A stretch of 64,000 bases of DNA, from assembly GCF_007994075.1 (NCBI RefSeq), contig NZ_VIWU01000001.1:7502001-7566000 (forward strand). The letters are read 5' to 3'. The translations under genes were made by a program, and so were the position numbers. Below are positions 34,504 to 43,571 of this stretch, piece after piece. This DNA comes from Pseudonocardia hierapolitana (lineage in GTDB: Bacteria; Actinomycetota; Actinomycetes; Mycobacteriales; Pseudonocardiaceae). The number at the start of each line of letters is the position of its first letter. Position 1 is the first letter of the stretch. The notes under the pieces are model-generated. The model was not told the DNA's origin, did not search any database, and saw only the letters and a program-made list of their open reading frames with translations.

Positions 34504-36239
34504 CGGGCGAACAGCTCTCGACCTGGCGGGTGGCGCGCCGCCTGGCCGCGTACCGCCCGGGCACGTTCCTGCTCTCGCTCGCATTCTTCGTGGCGGCGAG
34601 CTCGTCGATGTTGCTGGTCGGATGGCTCCTGCAGCAGATCTTCGACGCGATGAGCGGTGACAGGCCGGCCGGGATCGGCGTCCACGGGGTCATCGCGGTG
34701 CTGGCCGCCGTCGAGCTGGTCCGGATCGCCGCTCACTGGGGCGGTGTGGTGCGGATCTTCTACCTGGAGCAGCTGCGCGGACTGCTCCGGCTCAACATGC
34801 TGCGCGCCCAGATGGCCAGTGGCGGCGCGGAGGCATGCTCCTTGCCCGCCTCTTCCGGCGAGGCCGTCAGCCGTTTCCGGGACGACGTCGACGACTTCCT
34901 CGGGTTCCTCGACATCGCTCTCTTCGTCGCCGGCGAGCTGGTGTTCGCCGCCGGCGCGATCACGGTGATGCTGACGATCGATCCACTGATGACCGTGTCG
35001 GTGGTGCTCCCGTTGGCCACCGTCGTGATCTCCACCCGGATGGCGAGCAGGAAGATCCGGAAGCGCCGTGCCGCATACCGCCGCGCGACGGCGGAGGCGA
35101 CGGGGCTGTTGGGTGCGATGTTCGGCGCGGTGCTCACGGTCAAGACGGCGCACGCAGGCGGTGGGATCGTGGACCGACTCGCCGAGTACGACGAACGCCG
35201 TCGTCGCGCCGGTCTGCGCGATCAGCTCGGCACCCAGATGATCGACACCTTCAGCCGCGTCACGGTCAGCCTGAGCACCGGGCTGGTCCTGCTGCTGGCG
35301 ATACCCGCATCGGGGTCGGGCGACTTCACCGTGGGCGACCTCGCCCTGTTCGCGAGCTACGTCGGGACGCTGGTGGCGATGCCGCGCTACGCCGGTCGCC
35401 TGCTCGCCGGCCACCGGCAGGCCGGTGTCGCGGTCGAGCGGATGGCGGCGCTCCTCCCCGGCGCCTCACCGGAGCGACTGGTCACCCACCGGCCGCTGTT
35501 CGACGAGGATCTCCCGCACGGAACGCCCGCCCGGGCGGCCGGCGTGCTGCGGCGGCTGGACGTTCGTGACCTGACGGCGGTCCACCCGGGTTCCGGGCAC
35601 GGCGTTCGGCACGTCGAACTGACCTCGGTCCGCGGGTCCTTCGTGGTCATCACCGGCCCGGCGGGTGCGGGCAAGACGACGTTGCTGCGCGCCCTGCTCG
35701 GACTCATGCCCATCCAGGGCGGAGAGGTGCTCTGGAACGGCGAGCCGGTCGAGGACCGATCAGGGTTCTTCGTGCCGCCGCGGTGCGCCTACGTGCCGCA
35801 GGTACCGCGGCTGTTCAGCGAATCGCTGCAGGACAACCTGCTGCTCGGCTCGGACGACACCGCCGGCGTGACGGCGGCGCTGCGCACCGCGGTGTTCGAC
35901 GCCGACGTCGCCGCCATGCCGGAGGGGTTGGCGACCGCGGTCGGCACCCGCGGTGTGCGGCTGTCGGGAGGGCAGATCCAGCGGGCAGCCCTGGCGAGGG
36001 CGCTCGTTCGCCGACCGGACCTGCTGGTCCTCGACGACGTCTCCAGCGCACTGGACGTGCACACCGAACGGCAGTTGTGGGACAGGTTGCTCGCACGGCG
36101 GGACCGCACGCTGATCGTCGTCTCGAACCGCCCGGCGACGATCAGCCGCGCGGATCAGGTCATCCGGCTCGAAGGCGGCCGCGAGTCCCCCTCGCCAGAG
36201 CAGAGCACGGACCTGCGCGCCCGCGACGCCGCCGCGTAG
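34500..36239 (+). CDS. ABC exporter half, transmembrane + ATPase (signature-motif subunit)
   Basis: The 579-aa partner has a six-helix exporter domain and an ATPase with Walker A GPAGAGKTT (~386) and a perfect LSGGQ (~487). Its Walker B is LLVLDDVSS, with Asp where the catalytic Glu belongs, and the switch His is replaced by Asn in VVSNR (~540). So this subunit gives the good signature motif while the partner gives the catalytic Glu and His, as in asymmetric heterodimeric exporters. ATG at 34500 overlaps the upstream stop. The next gene, GlxA/AraC, is 27 bp downstream. Confidence 0.9.
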   Translation: MTGEQLSTWRVARRLAAYRPGTFLLSLAFFVAASSSMLLVGWLLQQIFDAMSGDRPAGIGVHGVIAVLAAVELVRIAAHWGGVVRIFYLEQLRGLLRLNMLRAQMASGGAEACSLPASSGEAVSRFRDDVDDFLGFLDIALFVAGELVFAAGAITVMLTIDPLMTVSVVLPLATVVISTRMASRKIRKRRAAYRRATAEATGLLGAMFGAVLTVKTAHAGGGIVDRLAEYDERRRRAGLRDQLGTQMIDTFSRVTVSLSTGLVLLLAIPASGSGDFTVGDLALFASYVGTLVAMPRYAGRLLAGHRQAGVAVERMAALLPGASPERLVTHRPLFDEDLPHGTPARAAGVLRRLDVRDLTAVHPGSGHGVRHVELTSVRGSFVVITGPAGAGKTTLLRALLGLMPIQGGEVLWNGEPVEDRSGFFVPPRCAYVPQVPRLFSESLQDNLLLGSDDTAGVTAALRTAVFDADVAAMPEGLATAVGTRGVRLSGGQIQRAALARALVRRPDLLVLDDVSSALDVHTERQLWDRLLARRDRTLIVVSNRPATISRADQVIRLEGGRESPSPEQSTDLRARDAAA

Positions 36240-36266
36240 CGCCGGCCCGATGGCGCGAACCGAGGG

Positions 36267-37259
36267 GTGAGCGTCGTGGACGACGCGACCGTGCCGAGGC
36301 ACCCTGGAGCCGTGGACCCCGGATCGGTCACCTTGGTGATCTTCGACGGCTACCAGGCCCTCGATCTGGCCGGGCCGTACGACGTGTTCGCGGAGGCCGG
36401 CTACGCCTGCTCGATCGTGGCTCTACGAGCGGGCCCGGTCCGCTCGAACATGGGGATGCCGGTGCTCGCCACCGGCATCGCGGAGACCGACCCGACCACC
36501 GCCGACACCATGATCGTGGTGGGCGGCAGCGGGGTCCACGCGGCCCGTTCCCAGCGGGAGCTGGTGGAGTGGATCCGCGCGGCGGCCGGCTGCGCCCAGC
36601 GCGTCGCCTCGGTCTGCAGTGGATCGTTCCTGCTCGCCGAAGCCGGGCTGCTCGACGGGCGGCGGGTGACGACGCACTGGAACGAGGCCGACCGGCTGGC
36701 TCACGAGTTCCCCTCGGTCGAGGTCGACTGCAAGCCGATCTTCATCCGGGAGGGGCGCCTCTGGACCTCGGCGGGCGTGACCGCGGGGATGGATCTCGCG
36801 CTGGCGCTCGTCGAGGCGGACATCGGTCGGGACGCCGCGCTCCGCGTGGCCCGGGATCTCGTCATGTACCTGCGTCGACCGGGGAACCAGTCGCAGTTCA
36901 GCGTTCCCCTCTGGTCGGCGCAACCGGCGAGCGACGTGCTCCGCAAGGTCGTCGACGCGATCCACACGAACCCCGGCGGCCGCAACACCATCGCCGACCT
37001 GGCCTCCCTCGCCGGTCTCTCCCCGCGCCACCTGCAACGCAGGTTCACCAAGGAGATCGGCGTGCCCCCTGCGGCCTATGTGGAACGAGCCCGGATCGAA
37101 GCGGCTCAACGCGCACTCGCCGAACGCGACGACCCGGTCGAGAGCATCGCGCGCCGCTGCGGTTTCGGTTCCGCCGAGACGCTCCGCCGCGCGTTCCACC
37201 GCCTCGTCGGCATCGCCCCGTCGGAGTACCGGGACCGGTTCCACACGGCCTACACGTAG
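36267..37259 (+). CDS. GlxA-type AraC-family regulator (DJ-1/PfpI + HTH)
   Basis: This 330-aa protein has an N-terminal DJ-1/PfpI-like domain (residues ~20-190; VIFDGYQALDLAGPYDVF and the nucleophile-elbow VCSGSFLLAEAGLL) and a C-terminal AraC helix-turn-helix pair (residues ~225-325; TIADLASLAGLSPRHLQRRFTKEIG, CGFGSAETLRRAFHR). Members activate catabolic genes. GTG at 36267 follows CGAGGG. It lies 27 bp after the ABC exporter pair in the same direction and could be co-transcribed and control it. Confidence 0.9.
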   Translation: MSVVDDATVPRHPGAVDPGSVTLVIFDGYQALDLAGPYDVFAEAGYACSIVALRAGPVRSNMGMPVLATGIAETDPTTADTMIVVGGSGVHAARSQRELVEWIRAAAGCAQRVASVCSGSFLLAEAGLLDGRRVTTHWNEADRLAHEFPSVEVDCKPIFIREGRLWTSAGVTAGMDLALALVEADIGRDAALRVARDLVMYLRRPGNQSQFSVPLWSAQPASDVLRKVVDAIHTNPGGRNTIADLASLAGLSPRHLQRRFTKEIGVPPAAYVERARIEAAQRALAERDDPVESIARRCGFGSAETLRRAFHRLVGIAPSEYRDRFHTAYT

Positions 37260-37400
37260 TGGCTCCCCCAACCGAGGGCTGGACGGCGTTCCGCTTCTCT
37301 CATGGGCAAGCCTGGTCGCCTCGAGCGGCAGGTGTGATCGACCTCGGCGGTGTTTCGGGCGCTGTCTTCCGATTCCCGGCGTGCCTCGTGCGGGGGGAGG

Positions 37401-37510
37401 GTGGCTGGGTTGGGATCACTACCGAATAGCGTGGCTGTGTGGGCGGCCGTCCCCGCGGGGACGGCTACCCGAGCAACCACGCTATTCGGTAATGATCCCA
37501 AACCGGCCAC
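37401..37510. repeat. 110-bp palindromic element with 34-bp arms
   Basis: Arms 37401-37434 and 37477-37510 are inverted repeats with three mismatches; the inner sequence contains a perfect 20-bp palindrome (37446-37465). The whole could fold as a long hairpin. It lies between the convergent GlxA-type and IclR genes, so it could be a two-way terminator or a dispersed repeat (REP/MITE-like). The rest of the 337-bp gap (37260-37400 and 37511-37596) shows no further features. Confidence 0.75.
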
Positions 37511-37596
37511 GCACGCCGCGTACGAATTTGCCGGGCCGATTACGTCCGGTCCGAGTCGGGAACGGCGCGCCCACGCAACGCCTGTGCCGGGATCGT

Positions 37597-38349
37597 CTAG
37601 GCGAGGAGCGGGGAGAGCCGCTCGGCGTGCTCGCGCAGGAGGGCGACGAGCTCCTCGTTCGGCTCGGCCACGCGGTCCGGCGGCCCGGCCAGCGCGAGCC
37701 CGGCCACGAGCGCACCGGTGCCCGGCCCGCGGACGGGCACGGCGAGGCAGCCCCGGTCCGGGCGCAGCTCGCCGCACTGCCGGGCGAGCCCGGTGGCGGC
37801 CACGGCGGTGAGCTGCCGGTCGAGGGCGACGGCGTCGACGACGGTGTGCTCGGTGAACCGGCGCAGGTCGCGGGACACCGCCCGCCAGTCGGGCTGGTCG
37901 GCGAGCAGCAGCTTGCCCAGCGCCGAAGCGTGCGGGTAGCGGGCGATGAGGGTCGGCTCGGCCGGCGGGTGGTCGGGATCGGGGTCGACGAGCGCGACCT
38001 GACCGGTGGTGAACGACGCGAGGTGCACACCCCAGCGGACGAGGCCGCGCAGGTGCTCCACCACCGCGCGGGCCGCCGTGGGCGGGGTGGTGACGACGGG
38101 GAGCGCGAGGCGGGCCGCCCGCCGGCCGAGGGCGAACCCGCGCAGGTCGGGCAGCCGCACGAGGTACTCCTCGCCGACGAGCAGGTTGAGCAGGCGGTAC
38201 GTCGTGGCCTGGGGCAGCTTGAGCGCGGCCGAGATCTCCTTCGCGGTGACGCCCGGACCTGCCGCGACCACCTCCTCCAGGACGGCCAGCGCGCTGCGGA
38301 CCGCACGGGGCTGGCGCCCGGAGAGCGGGAGGGGGTCGAGCCCGGTCAC
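37597..38349 (-). CDS. IclR-family transcriptional regulator
   Basis: This 250-aa regulator has an N-terminal winged helix (residues ~12-75; AVLEEVVAAGPGVTAKEISAALKLPQATTYRLLNLL) and a C-terminal IclR effector domain (~85-245; RYPHASALGKLLLADQ, LAVPVRGPG). It follows an APC permease with a GTGA overlap and lies next to a copper amine oxidase, so it probably controls amine or amino-acid uptake and oxidation from the divergent region at 39.8-40.0 kb. The GTG start is set by the coupling to the permease stop. Confidence 0.9.
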   Translation of the reverse strand: MTGLDPLPLSGRQPRAVRSALAVLEEVVAAGPGVTAKEISAALKLPQATTYRLLNLLVGEEYLVRLPDLRGFALGRRAARLALPVVTTPPTAARAVVEHLRGLVRWGVHLASFTTGQVALVDPDPDHPPAEPTLIARYPHASALGKLLLADQPDWRAVSRDLRRFTEHTVVDAVALDRQLTAVAATGLARQCGELRPDRGCLAVPVRGPGTGALVAGLALAGPPDRVAEPNEELVALLREHAERLSPLLA

Positions 38350-39797
38350 CGGGCCCGCCCGGCCGGCCCGCTCGCCGTGTGCACGTCCGCGGCGGACGGC
38401 TCGTCGTACACGCCGATCGCGGCGAGCTCCCGCGGCCGCCGCACCCGCAGCACCGCGTACCAGGCGAGCGCGGCCAGCACCAGGGCACCGAGCACGATCG
38501 GGACCGCGCCGCCGAGCGCGGAGACCACGAACACGCCGCAGACCCCCGCGAGCACCGGTACGGCGAGCGCGGTGACCACGACCGGCGCGGGCGTGAGCTC
38601 GCCGATGCGGTGCAGGAAGAGCGGCGCGGCGAGCGCCACGAGCAGGTAGGCCACGAGGTACCCGGCCGTCGCGACGCTGAGCAGCCCACGCAGGACGGTC
38701 AGGCCCGGCACCCCGGCCAGGAACAGCGCGGCGGGAACGGCGGCACCGACGGGCACCGCGACGGCGATCGCGACGTGCGGCGTGCGGTAGCGGCCGTGGG
38801 TCGCCCCCATGGGCCGGGGCACGATCCGGTCGCGCGCCATGGAGAACAGCACGCGGACCAGCGCGTTCGTCGTGGCGAGCGTGCATGCGACGAACGAGGT
38901 GGCGATGCCGAGGTCGAGCAGGACGGCGAGCCACGGTGTGCCGTGCGCCGCGGCGAGCGTCACGACGGGCTCGGGCTGCCCGCCCAGCGCCCCCGCGAAC
39001 CCGACCACCTGCGTGTGGGCGGCGAGCAGCGACAGCAGCCCGACCAGGCCCGCCGTGCCGAGCACCGCCCGCGGCACGGAGACGAACGGCTTCCGCGCCT
39101 CGACCCCGAGGGCGGTGGCCGCCTCGAAGCCGATGAACGCGCCCAGCGCGGGGAGCACCCCGGCCGCGACCCCGACGAGGCTCCAGCCCGGCGTGGCCGC
39201 TGCGGGTGCCGGCGGCGCAGGCGGCCCGGCGAGGAGCACCCCGAAGATCACGAGCATCACCGTGATCGAGACGGCCTCGACGGCGAGCACGATCCGCGCC
39301 GAGACCCGCACCCCGCGCAGCACGAGGCCGCCCGCGAGCGCGGCGAGGACCACCACGGTCGCGGCTCCGACGGCAGGTGGTGCGGCCAGGCCGAGCCGGG
39401 TGAGGAACGCGTCGGTGTAGAGCGCCGCGCCGGCGAGCGCCGCCATGAGGAGCACGGCGTACCCGGCCAGCAGCGCCGCTCCGCACGCGAACGCCGCTCC
39501 CGGCCCGAGGCCCTTCGCGGTGAGGCTGTAGAGCGAGCCTGCGGCCGCCATCCGGCGGGTGAACGTCGCGATGCAGGCGCCGACGGCGAGCGCCACCGCC
39601 GTCGCCAGGACGAACGACCAGACCGTCGCCGTGCCGGCGGTCGTGGCCACGATGGCTGGCACGGTGGCCATCCCCGCGGCGGGTGCCGCGGTGGACACCG
39701 ACTGCGCGAGCACCTCGACCGGGCGGAGGTTGCGCCGGTCGAGGCCGTGCACGGGCGAGCGGCGCCGCAGCCCCGCCAGTGCCCCGTTCCGCATCAC
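38346..39797 (-). CDS. APC-family amino acid/amine permease
   Basis: The 483-aa protein has about 12 helices and APC features: QSVSTAAPAAGMATVPAIVA on helix 1, GSLYSLTAKGLG near helix 2-3, and GFEAATALGVEARKPFVSVPRAVL, the conserved FxxxEE-like region. The substrate is probably an amino acid or amine, judged by the copper amine oxidase divergent from it. It is translationally coupled to the IclR gene downstream. The first 20 residues are basic and Arg-rich. Confidence 0.88.
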   Translation of the reverse strand: MMRNGALAGLRRRSPVHGLDRRNLRPVEVLAQSVSTAAPAAGMATVPAIVATTAGTATVWSFVLATAVALAVGACIATFTRRMAAAGSLYSLTAKGLGPGAAFACGAALLAGYAVLLMAALAGAALYTDAFLTRLGLAAPPAVGAATVVVLAALAGGLVLRGVRVSARIVLAVEAVSITVMLVIFGVLLAGPPAPPAPAAATPGWSLVGVAAGVLPALGAFIGFEAATALGVEARKPFVSVPRAVLGTAGLVGLLSLLAAHTQVVGFAGALGGQPEPVVTLAAAHGTPWLAVLLDLGIATSFVACTLATTNALVRVLFSMARDRIVPRPMGATHGRYRTPHVAIAVAVPVGAAVPAALFLAGVPGLTVLRGLLSVATAGYLVAYLLVALAAPLFLHRIGELTPAPVVVTALAVPVLAGVCGVFVVSALGGAVPIVLGALVLAALAWYAVLRVRRPRELAAIGVYDEPSAADVHTASGPAGRAR

Positions 39798-39864
39798 GCA
39801 CCTCCGACGATCGGACGGACGCTAACCCGGCCGCAGCCGCCGCGACAGGCGGAAACGCGTCGAA

Positions 39865-39890
39865 TGAGAATCGGACGAGCCGGATTCTCA
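39865..39890. promoter_or_regulatory. Inverted repeat, IclR operator candidate
   Basis: TGAGAATC (39865-39872) and GATTCTCA (39883-39890) are perfect 8-bp inverted arms with a 10-bp spacer, followed at 39895 by a third half-site-like TGAGAG. The site is in the 212-bp gap between the divergent APC permease and copper amine oxidase, where the IclR regulator would act on both. Confidence 0.55.
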
Positions 39891-40009
39891 CCGGGTGAGA
39901 GCCGTCACATCAGCCTTTCGCGGCTGCGGAGACCCACCTTTGACCGCGTCGGCATCCAGCGGTGACGGTGCCTCACCACGCTCTCGCCAACGACGCAGGG
40001 AGGAACCGG

Positions 40010-41983
40010 ATGACCACCGTCGAGGACCGGCGCGCAGCAACCACCCCCACCCATCCGCTCGCCATGACGCGCGGTGCCGAGGTCGACCGGGTCCGCGAGA
40101 CCCTCGCCGCCGCCGGCCTGCTCACCGAGACCGTCCGGTTCGCGTTCTTCGCACCGGAGGAGCCGCCGAAGGCCGAGGTCCTCGCCCACGCCGACGGTGC
40201 TCGCGTCGACCGCCGGTTCCGGGCCGTGCTGCTCGACCTCGCGACCGGGCGGTCGTGGGACACCGTCGTGTCGGCGACCAGCGGGGAAGTGGTGTCGTCG
40301 CGGGAGATCGACCCGCCGCGCGAGGGCCAGCCGCCGATCATCGACGCCGAGTTCGAGCTGATCGAGGACATCCTCAACGCCGACGAGGGCTGGGTCGAGG
40401 CGCTGCGCAAGCGGGGCATCGAGCCGGCCTCGGTGCGCGCCGTGCCGCTCTCGGCCGGTGTCTACGACCACCCGGAGGAGGTCGGCAGGCGCATCGTGCG
40501 CTCGTTCGGGTTCCGACAGGACCACGAGAAGGACCACCCGTGGGCGCACCCGATCGACGGGCTCGTCGCCTACGTCGACCTCACCGACCGGCGCGTCACC
40601 CGGATCGTCGACGTCGCCACCCCGCCCGTCCCGGCCACCTCCGGCAACTTCGACGACCCCGCGGTGCAGGGCCCGCCGCTCGACTCCCTGAAGCCGATCG
40701 AGATCACCCAGCCCGATGGCCGCAGCTTCACCGTGGAGGACGGTCGGGTGCGCTGGGGCAACTGGGACCTGCGCATCGGGTTCAACGAGCGCGAGGGCCT
40801 GACCCTGCACCAGATCGCGTTCGACGGCCGTCCGGTCTGCTACCGCGCCTCGATCGCGGAGATGGTGGTGCCCTACGCCGACCCGGCACCGACGCGGTTC
40901 TGGCAGAACTACTTCGACTGCGGCGAGTACATGTTCGCCCGCTACGCCGACTCGCTCCAGCTCGGCTGCGACTGCCTCGGCGACATCCACTACGTCGACG
41001 CCGTGATCGCCGACGACCTCGGCATGCCGAAGACGATCACCAACGCGATCTGCATGCACGAGGAGGACACCGGTGTGCTCTGGAAGCACTCGGACCTGTT
41101 CACGCAGTCGCGCGAGGTGCGCCGCCAGCGGCGCCTGGTCATCTCGTTCTTCACGCCGATCGGCAACTACGACTACGGCTTCTACTGGTACCTCTACCTC
41201 GACGGCACGATCCAGCTCGAGGTCAAGGCCACCGGGATCGTGTTCACCGCCGCCTACCCGGAGGGCGGCAACGACTACGCCACCGAGGTGGCGCCCGGCC
41301 TCGGCGCGCCCTACCACCAGCACCTGTTCTCGGCGCGGCTGGACATGACCGTGGACGGCGTGCGCAACGCCGTCGAGGAGGTCGACGCCGAGCGGGTGCC
41401 GATGGGGGAGGGCAACCCGTACGGCAACGCGTTCCGGCAGCGGCGCACGCGCCTGTCGCGCGAGTCGCAGGCGCAGCGGCGCGCCGACGGGTCGGTGGTG
41501 CGCACCTGGCACGTCGTCAACCCGGAGAAGCGGGGGGCGCTCGGCCAGAGCGTCGGCTACGCGCTGCTGCCCGAGGGCCGGGCCACGCTGCTCGCCGACG
41601 AGGCCTCCTCGATCCACGCGCGGGCAACGTTCGCGACCAACCACCTGTGGGTCACCCGGTACGACCCGGCGCAGCGCTACCCGGCGGGCGACTTCGTCAA
41701 CCAGAACCCGGGCGGCGCGGGCCTGCCCGCATGGGTGCAGGCCGACCGCGACATCGACGGCGAGGACATCGTCGTCTGGCACACGTTCGGCACCACCCAC
41801 TTCCCGCGGCCGGAGGACTGGCCGGTCATGCCCGTCGACCACACGGGGTTCACGCTCAAGCCCGTCGGGTTCTTCGACCGCAACCCGGCCCTCGACGTCC
41901 CGGCGACCCGGGCGGCGCACTGCCACGGGGGCGCGGCGGACGTGCACGGCCCCGCGAAGGAGCGTGCCGGCGATGTCGACTGA
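40010..41983 (+). CDS. Copper-containing primary amine oxidase (TPQ)
   Basis: This 657-aa enzyme oxidises primary amines to aldehydes with release of ammonia and peroxide. The cofactor precursor Tyr387 is in the NYDY motif, the catalytic base is Asp303 in YFDCGEY, and copper ligands are His436, His438 (HQH) and His597 (THFPRPEDWPVMP). There is no signal peptide, so it is cytoplasmic, as in Arthrobacter. ATG at 40010 has AGGGAGG 7 nt upstream. It overlaps the next permease by 11 bp, making an amine uptake-oxidation operon. The preferred amine is not visible in sequence. Confidence 0.95.
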   Translation: MTTVEDRRAATTPTHPLAMTRGAEVDRVRETLAAAGLLTETVRFAFFAPEEPPKAEVLAHADGARVDRRFRAVLLDLATGRSWDTVVSATSGEVVSSREIDPPREGQPPIIDAEFELIEDILNADEGWVEALRKRGIEPASVRAVPLSAGVYDHPEEVGRRIVRSFGFRQDHEKDHPWAHPIDGLVAYVDLTDRRVTRIVDVATPPVPATSGNFDDPAVQGPPLDSLKPIEITQPDGRSFTVEDGRVRWGNWDLRIGFNEREGLTLHQIAFDGRPVCYRASIAEMVVPYADPAPTRFWQNYFDCGEYMFARYADSLQLGCDCLGDIHYVDAVIADDLGMPKTITNAICMHEEDTGVLWKHSDLFTQSREVRRQRRLVISFFTPIGNYDYGFYWYLYLDGTIQLEVKATGIVFTAAYPEGGNDYATEVAPGLGAPYHQHLFSARLDMTVDGVRNAVEEVDAERVPMGEGNPYGNAFRQRRTRLSRESQAQRRADGSVVRTWHVVNPEKRGALGQSVGYALLPEGRATLLADEASSIHARATFATNHLWVTRYDPAQRYPAGDFVNQNPGGAGLPAWVQADRDIDGEDIVVWHTFGTTHFPRPEDWPVMPVDHTGFTLKPVGFFDRNPALDVPATRAAHCHGGAADVHGPAKERAGDVD

Positions 41984-43499
41984 CGCGACCGCCGCCCCCG
42001 CGGCGACCGGCGGCTTCCACCGCACGCTCGGCCTGCGCGACGTCATCGCGCAGAGCCTGTCGGTGATCGCGCCCGCGATGTCCGGGGCGTTCCTCACCTA
42101 CCTGGCCTCGACGAAGGCGGGTGGCGCGACGCCGCTGGCGTACCTGCTCGGGACCCTCGCCATGCTCGCCGTCGGCGGCACGGTCGCGATGTTCGCGCGG
42201 TCGCTGTCCTCGGCCGGGTCGATGTACACCTACATCACGCACGGCGGCGGCAAGGTGCTCGGCTTCCTCGGCGGGTGGTGCTACGCCGCGGCGTTCCTCG
42301 TGCTCGGCGGTGCGGTGCTGTGGGGCTTCGGGTTCTTCACCGCGAGCCTCGTCGCGCTGCTCACCGGTGCCGACCCGGCCTGGTACTGGTTCTCCATCGC
42401 CGGGCTCGTGGTCATCGCGCTGATGAGCCTGTACGACATCCGGGCCTCCACCCGGACGCAGCTGGCGATCCTGCTCGTCACGATGGTCGCGCTGCTCGCC
42501 GTGGCCGTGGTCGTCATCGCGATCGGGTCGCCCGCCGTCAGCGTCATCGACGGCACGACGCCGGTGGCCGACCCGGGCCGCAGCGTCGACCTGGCCGCGT
42601 TCTGGCCGTCCGCGGCGGGCGTCTCGTGGACGGGTGTTCTCTTCGGCCTGTCGTTCGCGATGCTGTCGTTCACCGGGGCCGAGGCCAGCGCGGTGCTGTC
42701 GGAGGAGACGCGAGACCCGCGGCGGGCGATCCCGCGCGCGATCATCGGCTCGATCGTGGTGGCCGGCCTGTTCTACCTGGTGATCACCTACGCGACGGCG
42801 ATCGGGTTCGGCGTGCAGCAGGCGGCCACCGACTGGCCGACGTCCGTCGCGGGGCTGGCCGCCGTGGCGCCCAACGAGGCGGTCGGCGCGGTCGTGCTGG
42901 CCTGCGCCGCGCTGGCGAGCCTGTTCTGCGCGCTCGGGGTGCACATCGCGGTCTCGCGGGTGCTCTTCGCGATGGGCCGTGAGCGGGTGCTGCCCGCGTG
43001 GCTGGGCGTGCTGCACCCGCGGTGGGGCACGCCGTGGCGCGCGATCGGGCTCGACCTCGCGGTCTGGGCGCTGCTCGCCGCCGTCTCCATCCTGTTGACG
43101 AGCAGGGAGGGGCAGATCGCACTCTCCGGTGGGGTCGACAGCGGGCAGACCGGCGGCATCTTCCTGTTCACCTTCCTCGCCGGCATCGGTACACCCCTGG
43201 TCATGGGGGTGTACCTGCTGCTCGGCGTCGCGGGTGCGGCACAGGGCAGGCGCACCGGACGGCCCTGGTTCACCGTGACGGGCGTGCTCGCCGCGCTGGT
43301 CGGGGCCCTCGCGGTCGTGGGCGGGCTGTACTACTCGTTCGTGCCCGCCGCGCCCGACGCCCCGATCCCGCTGCAGATCGCGATGGTGCCCTGGGTCTGC
43401 CTCGCGATCGCCGCCGCAGGCCTGGCGCTCGCCGCCTGGACCCGGCGGTACCGGCGGGACGTGTGGGCCGACATGGGCCGCATCTTCGACGAGGTCTAG
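41973..43499 (+). CDS. APC-family amino acid/amine permease
   Basis: The 508-aa permease has about 12-13 helices, with the APC start LGLRDVIAQSLSVIAPAMSGAFLTYLAST and the FTGAEASAVLSEETRDPRRAIPRAI motif. It overlaps the amine oxidase stop by 11 bp and so is very likely its uptake partner. ATG at 41973 has GAAGGAG at proper spacing; GTG at 41964 is too close to it. It is a different subgroup from the permease at 38346-39797. Confidence 0.9.
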   Translation: MSTDATAAPAATGGFHRTLGLRDVIAQSLSVIAPAMSGAFLTYLASTKAGGATPLAYLLGTLAMLAVGGTVAMFARSLSSAGSMYTYITHGGGKVLGFLGGWCYAAAFLVLGGAVLWGFGFFTASLVALLTGADPAWYWFSIAGLVVIALMSLYDIRASTRTQLAILLVTMVALLAVAVVVIAIGSPAVSVIDGTTPVADPGRSVDLAAFWPSAAGVSWTGVLFGLSFAMLSFTGAEASAVLSEETRDPRRAIPRAIIGSIVVAGLFYLVITYATAIGFGVQQAATDWPTSVAGLAAVAPNEAVGAVVLACAALASLFCALGVHIAVSRVLFAMGRERVLPAWLGVLHPRWGTPWRAIGLDLAVWALLAAVSILLTSREGQIALSGGVDSGQTGGIFLFTFLAGIGTPLVMGVYLLLGVAGAAQGRRTGRPWFTVTGVLAALVGALAVVGGLYYSFVPAAPDAPIPLQIAMVPWVCLAIAAAGLALAAWTRRYRRDVWADMGRIFDEV

Positions 43500-43523
43500 C
43501 CACTGGATCCCGCCAGTGGGGTT

Positions 43524-43563
43524 GTGAGCGGGTACGAGTGTTCGCGCACTCGTATCCGCTCAC
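43524..43563. terminator. Bidirectional hairpin terminator candidate
   Basis: Arms 43524-43540 and 43547-43563 are 17 bp with one mismatch around the loop TTCGCG. A second small hairpin CACTGG/CCAGTG lies at 43501-43518. Both are in the 72-bp gap between convergent genes. There is no T-run, as is common for high-GC actinobacterial terminators. Confidence 0.65.
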
Positions 43564-43571
43564 GGCCGGCA

